Shown: positions 46,130 to 47,758 of the stretch, in pieces
Position numbering within the stretch: the first letter of the stretch is position 1
How the letters are laid out: each line of letters begins with the position of its first letter
Source: Bacteroidales bacterium
GTDB taxonomy: Bacteria; Bacteroidota; Bacteroidia; Bacteroidales; P3
DNA length: 47,758 bases
NCBI GenBank assembly: GCA_017501495.1
Contig: JAFVWV010000090.1
Span: 1-47,758, forward strand
Direction of reading: 5' to 3'
The notes under the pieces: generated by a model
Told to the model about the DNA's origin: nothing
The model's database searches: none
What the model saw: only the letters and a program-made list of their open reading frames with translations
Program-made: the position numbers and the translations under genes

Positions 46130-47254
46130 ATGCCGACGCAAACAAGACCAAACGACTTGAGAAACAACGCATCAACGCACCTTTGGTGCATCATAATGGC
46201 CGGCGGCCTCGGCAGCCGCTTCTGGCCCATAGCAGGCGCCGACAGCCCCAAGCAGTTCATCGACGTCATGGGCACTGGCCGCACCATGCTGCAGAGCACA
46301 TTCCGCCGCTTCTGCGACATCTGTCCGCGCGAGCACATCGTCATCATCACCGGCGAAAACTATGTGGCTCAGGTACACGAACAGATATCCGACCTGGAGC
46401 CGCACCAGGTGCTCGGCGAACCACTGCGCCGCAACACCGCACCCTGCATCGCCTATGCCGCCGCCGTCATCGGCAGCCTCGACCCCGAGGCCACCATCAT
46501 CGTCTCGCCGGCCGACCACGCCGTATTCCGCCAGGAGAGATTCACAGCCGACCTGCAGCAGGCCGTCGACACGGTGCAAGGCCACGACTGGATACTGACC
46601 GTGGGCGCCGTGCCCGTGCGCCCCGACACCAGCTACGGCTACATACAGTTCCGCGACGAGCCGTCGCTGCCCAAGGCCAAGAACCTGCACAAGGTGGTCA
46701 CCTTCACCGAAAAGCCGCCCGTCGAGATGGCGCGCCAGTTCATAGCCAGCGGCGAGTTCTTCTGGAACACCGGCCTGCTCGTGTGGCGACTGCCGGTGCT
46801 CAAAGAGGCCTATCGCCGCTTCCTGCCGGCCATTGCCGAAAACTTCTTCGGATTCAACGTCATGACGCCCGCAGCCGAGCTGGAGCGCGTCTATTCGCAG
46901 AGCGAAGGCATCTCCATCGACAACGGCATCATGGAGAAGGCCGACAACGTGCACGTGCTGGCCGCCTCGTTCGGTTGGAGCGACGTCGAGACCTGGGGCA
47001 CACTCTACGACGCCGTGCCGCACGACCGCCACGACAACGCCATCGTCAGAGGCAATGTCTTCACCTACGACACACGCAACACCCTCGTAGTCATGCCCGA
47101 CGACCCGACGAAGACCATCGTCATCGACGGCCTCGACGGCTACATCGTCGCCGCCAGCGACGACACCCTCATGATTTGCCGCCGCAAAAGCGAAGAGCAG
47201 ACATTCCGCTTCGCCAGCGACGTGGCGTTGAAAAAACTGATAGACAAGAAATAA
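46130..47254 (+). CDS. manC: Mannose-1-phosphate guanylyltransferase
   Basis: 374 residues from the ATG at 46130; a TTG three codons earlier is possible but unlikely. It makes GDP-mannose from mannose-1-phosphate and GTP, feeding capsule, LPS or glycoprotein sugars. The nucleotidyltransferase signature IIMAGGLGSRFWPIAG (about 24-39) with downstream PKQFIDV is diagnostic. VSPADHAVF, TFTEKPP, FFWNTGLLVWR and SFGWSDVETWGTL are also conserved. It is the short form without the phosphomannose isomerase domain of bifunctional ManC/AlgA. The gene lies 24 bases after thyA and 12 bases before asnS, so one transcript is likely. Confidence 0.93.
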   Translation: MPTQTRPNDLRNNASTHLWCIIMAGGLGSRFWPIAGADSPKQFIDVMGTGRTMLQSTFRRFCDICPREHIVIITGENYVAQVHEQISDLEPHQVLGEPLRRNTAPCIAYAAAVIGSLDPEATIIVSPADHAVFRQERFTADLQQAVDTVQGHDWILTVGAVPVRPDTSYGYIQFRDEPSLPKAKNLHKVVTFTEKPPVEMARQFIASGEFFWNTGLLVWRLPVLKEAYRRFLPAIAENFFGFNVMTPAAELERVYSQSEGISIDNGIMEKADNVHVLAASFGWSDVETWGTLYDAVPHDRHDNAIVRGNVFTYDTRNTLVVMPDDPTKTIVIDGLDGYIVAASDDTLMICRRKSEEQTFRFASDVALKKLIDKK

Positions 47255-47266
47255 AAAAAATACAAT

Positions 47267-47758
47267 ATGAAACGTTACGAGATCAAGCAACTGCTGAAAG
47301 AAGACGTGAGCGCCCTCCTGGGCACCACAATATGTGTAAAGGGATGGGTCCGCACCAAGCGCGGCAACAAGAACGTCGCCTTCCTGGCCGTCAACGACGG
47401 CTCCATCATCCACAACATACAGGTGGTGGCGGACCCCGCCCGCTTTGAAGAGGAGCTGAAGCGCATCACCACGGGCGCCTGCATCGGCGTGGAGGGCAAG
47501 CTGGGCGAAAGCCAGGGCTCGGGCCAGGCCGTCGAGGTGCAGGCCGAGAGCATCGTCGTCTACGGCGAGGCCGACCCCAACACCTACCCCCTTCAAAAAA
47601 AGGGACATTCTATGGAATTTCTCCGTGAAATAGGACATCTGCGCCTGCGCACCAACACCTTCGGCGCCGTCATGCGCCTGCGCCACAACATGGCTATGGC
47701 CATCCACACCTTCTTCCACGAGCGCGGCTTCTTCTACTTCCACACGCCGCTCATCACC
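47267..47758 (+). CDS. asnS: Asparaginyl-tRNA synthetase, N-terminal part (runs off the window)
   Basis: The ATG at 47267 opens 164 codons with no stop before the window end. The N-terminal OB-fold anticodon-binding domain is seen: [20 protein letters not shown] at about 22-41, then IQVVADP and [22 protein letters not shown]. The class II linker and start of the catalytic domain follow: [20 protein letters not shown] and [29 protein letters not shown] in place of the KHxxEFLR of AspRS, and KKGHS, are typical of AsnRS. The enzyme charges tRNA-Asn. The gene is 12 bases after manC. Confidence 0.93.
   Translation, partial: MKRYEIKQLLKEDVSALLGTTICVKGWVRTKRGNKNVAFLAVNDGSIIHNIQVVADPARFEEELKRITTGACIGVEGKLGESQGSGQAVEVQAESIVVYGEADPNTYPLQKKGHSMEFLREIGHLRLRTNTFGAVMRLRHNMAMAIHTFFHERGFFYFHTPLIT

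Noticed and set aside
45706-47448. 580-codon plus-strand frame across thyA, manC and asnS
   Set aside because: It is an Arg/His/Pro-rich out-of-frame shadow crossing three well-recognised genes.

Overview
The window looks like the chromosome of a Bacteroidota member, most likely order Bacteroidales. The evidence is: Bacteroidota-type promoter boxes (TAnnTTTG, several with an upstream TTTG or TTG about 19-20 bases away), no obvious Shine-Dalgarno sequences, two type IX secretion (T9SS) C-terminal sorting domains, fimbrillin-like lipoproteins, tryptophanase, and RnfA. Coding DNA is GC-rich with G/C-ending codons. I cannot place the genus from sequence alone.

Layout. 1-3978 is housekeeping: a terminator of an upstream gene, a carboxylase/decarboxylase alpha subunit whose biotinyl domain lacks the usual lysine, a stand-alone rnfA with a tiny lipoprotein gene behind it, and trpS on the other strand. 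3979-7600 holds tnaA (minus strand) with a compact regulatory leader (promoter, 24-codon ORF, intrinsic terminator, 9-bp tandem repeats). Dense non-coding repeats lie on both sides: 144-bp tandem repeats, trains of short hairpins, and a long palindromic element. 7601-33641 is dominated by three giant secreted glycine-rich proteins (1682, about 2400 and about 4100 residues) built from VYGGG/VFGGG repeats. An MNT-HEPN toxin-antitoxin pair sits between the first two. The third giant carries a T9SS sorting domain and heads a run with a 70-residue protein and two lipoproteins (33665-38096). 38109-44579 (minus strand) holds a Na/phosphate cotransporter-family protein and a 1546-residue T9SS surface protein with adhesin J-type and fibronectin-like domains. 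45212-47758 is a tight plus-strand run: thyA, a mannose-1-phosphate guanylyltransferase and the start of asnS.

How it may work together. The middle 37 kb reads as a surface or adhesin island: giant beta-solenoid-like proteins, lipoproteins and T9SS cargo. It is bracketed by two inverted copies of a ~220-bp palindromic element (6953-7174 and 44840-45059), with a third, less conserved copy between giants 2 and 3. The most specific regulatory discovery candidate is the tnaA leader, where a ribosome held at the leader stop codon would cover the terminator's first arm. The most unusual gene-level event is a 37-codon in-frame insertion of palindromic, intergenic-looking DNA inside thyA.
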